Source of the DNA: Halichondria panicea
Lineage: Eukaryota; Porifera; Demospongiae; Suberitida; Halichondriidae
Direction: 5' to 3'
DNA: 64,000 nt
Assembly (NCBI RefSeq): GCF_963675165.1
Contig: NC_087388.1
Span: forward strand, 310,001-374,000
Under the pieces are notes generated by a model. It was not told the origin of the DNA and did no database searches. It was given only the letters and a program-made list of their open reading frames with translations. Made by a program: the position numbers and the translations under genes. This document shows, one piece after another, positions 62,292-64,000 of this stretch. Numbering within the stretch: the stretch's first letter is position 1; each line of letters starts with the position of its first letter.

Positions 62292-64000
62292 AGACTCACT
62301 CTCTTGACTGGCTCCAGTGAACAGGCCCATTAGTGGTGACAGGTGAGAAGACCGCATTGACTCTCCCAAACCATCTCCACCTCGGTTTATTAGCTCAGGG
62401 TCTAGAAACGCTTGGATCAGTTGGACAAAGGTAGAGCCAACCTTCTTGGAGAGATTGCTAATCACTTGCACCAGCGACTTGGACTGCCTCTATAAATACA
62501 GAGAAGTCGATTTGATACAATTTCTATATTACATGTACATAGCTGCTACTATAACTGTCTTAACACCTACACCCACACACCCACACACACACACGCCCCC
62601 ACCTTCTTGATGAAGAACTCGTTGTAAGTCACCAGCCAGAGGGCTGTCCTGAAGGCGGCCTGCTTGTTCATGGCAGCCTGTCCTCCTGATGGTGTCAACA
62701 CACCCAGCTCTCCATGTATACTGAGGGGGGGGGGGGGGGATTGATCCTTAAAACATTTACTGTGAAATATTAGGGTACATGCCACACCACATAAATTATG
62801 AGGGGGAGGGAGGAAAAATTGATCTCATAAACACAATGTATTTTTTTTGAGAGCTCTACTATTTTCCTTTCAGTAGGAAAAAATTATTGTGGAATTTCGT
62901 ACAATTCCACACGGTCACTACAACCCACCACTCGTCAGCTAGTCGAATGAATTCCTTTTCTCTGGATTTGGCAGAGGAGCCGTGTGAAGAGTGTACAGCG
63001 TTCATCCCACCCACGATACGCCCATATAAGGAAGTGAACTCTGACCCTAGCTCTGGATACGGCATGAAGGTCTGAGAATCTGGCTTGATAGAAACAGGAG
63101 CCGGCTGTGCATGCGTGGGTGGGTGGGGGGCAATGAAAGAACTCGATCAAAAAAATTACAAAAGTATTGAAACAGCAAAACTTGAATTACGGTTGCTCAA
63201 ACAAGAACTACATGTATACAAGTTTAGTTTTCTGCAAGTACAATGTACACCTAGAGTAATGTACAATGTACATGTACCAGTCAATGTATCTCTTGCAGTT
63301 GTTGTACTTACAGTGGCGAGTGCTTGGTGGAAGGGCAGTAGACAGTTGATGCCATCATTGAGAGTGTTGAAGTCAGTCGTGAGACAGGCAATGAACTTGT
63401 GGAAACTCTTCTTTTCTCTGAGAAGATGCATGGCTAGTGTTAGACCGTGACCACCAATATTGCCACCCCCCATCCACTTGTCATCCAGGATAGCATTCAC
63501 CTCAGTCAGAACAGCAAACAACTGAAGAGAGAAAAAAAAATCATGACCATTTTCATTATGTTTTTTAGGCAGTTTAGAAGTGTTGTGCCCCATTCTCCTC
63601 AGAATTATAAGTAGACAGGTAACATGTATATCGTATATACGTACTAGTTTCGTGTCCAAGGGGCTATATGGAAAACAATCTCAAACTCACAGCGTTGGTT
63701 TTGGAGGGGCTGGCTGGGTCGAGGTGTCTGGCCACTTCCTTGATGATAACCTGAGTGAGTGCTTGCTCTTCTATGTGTAGTAGCACTAGCTGACAGCCTG
63801 TAGTACTGTGTGTGTCAGTGACCTGGTCGTCACAGCAGTTACACTCGTGACCCTCAAACCAGTGCTCACACTGCATGGGAAATATTGAAAAAAGTGAACC
63901 ACACACTTGTATATGTACGTACGTGTAAATAGAACTAGCAAAGAGTCTATAAAGAGGCCAACTTCCATACCATAAATAGTTGCAAATGCCTTACTCAAAT
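55135..64000 (-). CDS. RNF213/mysterin-like giant protein, C-terminal part with two SAM domains (continues beyond the window)
   Basis: Twenty exons are resolved on the minus strand: 63870-63691, 63521-63312, 63104-62929, 62720-62603, 62489-62300, 62071-61932, 61784-61431, 60985-60863, 60695-60646, 59764-59463, 59257-59112, 58876-58731, 58510-58247, 57931-57871, 57602-57483, 57361-57237, 57086-56801, 56363-56242, 56024-55663 and 55577-55135; 3918 nt, 1305 residues plus stop. A further exon probably ends at 63995. Similarity to the RNF213 C-terminal region, recalled from family knowledge, lies in SYLPGFM, TERDLYERNW, VGMDLLPSLLELYQWLHSEL, DLHPLQDDILSLCVVGVP and IIPANVCLENYVSLRLVMRR. The RZ zinc finger expected after SYLPGFM is not seen. 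Unlike vertebrate RNF213 the protein ends in two SAM-like domains (VVEFLQSVQLDQYATTFEES; VAKVLNEYRQLKEYAKAFLE). The family assignment is moderate, the exon chain strong. Confidence 0.6.
56440..56603. mobile_element. 164-bp MITE with TA target duplication
   Basis: Perfect to near-perfect inverted ends of about 40 bases, CCGTATAGCGGGTAATTTTC against GAAAATTACCAGCTATACGG, flanked by TA. In an intron of the RNF213-like gene. Its right flank is a short TA repeat. Confidence 0.88.
57606..57697. repeat. Minisatellite next to a splice site
   Basis: Four to five copies of GCATATACAGGAGGGAGGGG with variable G-run length. On the minus strand it forms the C-rich sequence just upstream of the acceptor of exon 57602-57483. 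Confidence 0.9.
60238..60497. repeat. Two imperfect direct repeats in an RNF213-like intron
   Basis: Units of about 110-120 bp at 60238-60357 and 60387-60497 share GCTTTAACA(C/T)C, TGCCACTAT, TGAAGGCTAC-like text and GCAT(C)CAGGT. Beyond them is (AAAC)n at 60519-60543. No coding role seen. Confidence 0.7.
61128..61415. repeat. Foldback repeat, about 290 bp
   Basis: In an RNF213-like intron, close to the donor of exon 61784-61431. Same arms as 52505-52805 (CTGAAAGCTTAGAAGGAGCC; TTCTCTAAGCTTTCAGAGAA). Confidence 0.9.
62198..62291. repeat. (TG)n microsatellite in an RNF213-like intron
   Basis: About 90 bases of TG with a GGGTGGGTGGG interruption near 62225. On the minus strand it begins just beyond the donor of exon 62489-62300. 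Confidence 0.95.

Noticed and set aside
63786-63998. 70-residue frame at the right edge (KAFATIYGMEVGLFID)
   Set aside because: The minus strand at the edge reads ATTTGA followed by GTAAGG, a good donor, so this frame is better explained as intron of the RNF213-like gene.

Overview
The window is animal nuclear DNA. It is AT-rich (TATAATTAT-type runs are common), gene-dense and intron-rich, with many CA/TG microsatellites, short GT-AG introns, and genes on both strands. The gene content (SNRK, COQ9, CD36-family receptor, DM13/DOMON proteins, NCAPH, ADCK5, MEAK7, tandem IMPA genes, a ROCO protein with a Mind-bomb-like front end) and the base composition suggest a demosponge, most likely Amphimedon queenslandica or a close relative. 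That identification is inferred from gene content and style; no species-specific marker was seen.

Layout. 1-1.1 kb: the 5' half of COQ9 (minus), head-to-head with SNRK (plus, 1.5-6.4 kb). 7.0-11.1 kb: a seven-exon CD36/SCARB-type scavenger receptor (minus) with a 197-bp tandem repeat in one intron. 11.8-12.6 kb: an orphan 3' module with a mucin-like stalk and a transmembrane tail. 13.8-24.0 kb: a large inverted duplication holding two near-identical DM13-DOMON-cupredoxin-like (Knickkopf/Skeletor-type) genes in divergent orientation. The spacer between them carries a terminal-inverted-repeat element, a truncated copy of RMDN, and MRPL30. The intact RMDN gene follows (24.2-26.4 kb), then a methionine sulfoxide reductase B (26.6-27.3 kb). 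27.6-34.1 kb: ADCK5 (minus), whose 3-kb intron hosts an antisense M35-like metallopeptidase gene. 34.3-35.3 kb: an intronless J1-crystallin-like ADP-ribosylglycohydrolase relative. 35.5-38.2 kb: MEAK7/TLDC1 (minus), head-to-head with two tandem inositol monophosphatase genes (38.6-42.9 kb). 43.3-48.8 kb: a 1299-residue MIB/HERC2-ZZ-MIB/HERC2-LRR-ROC-COR protein (minus), head-to-head with condensin subunit NCAPH (48.9-54.6 kb). 55.1-64 kb: the C-terminal 1305 residues of a giant RNF213/mysterin-like protein ending in two SAM domains (minus).

Exon models were built by hand from splice consensus. Every gene that lies completely inside the window gives exon lengths that sum to a whole number of codons, which supports the models. 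Several housekeeping pairs share short divergent promoters (COQ9/SNRK, MEAK7/IMPA, MIB-ROCO/NCAPH). Introns hold MITE-like foldback elements, a recurring roughly 300-bp palindromic repeat family, and microsatellites that often run straight into splice sites.

The most unusual items are the MIB-ROCO fusion, the M35 protease gene with a near-perfect in-frame 129-bp duplication, the inverted DM13/DOMON duplication with a filled and empty insertion site for a 52-bp element, and a possible GPI-versus-transmembrane alternative 3' end.
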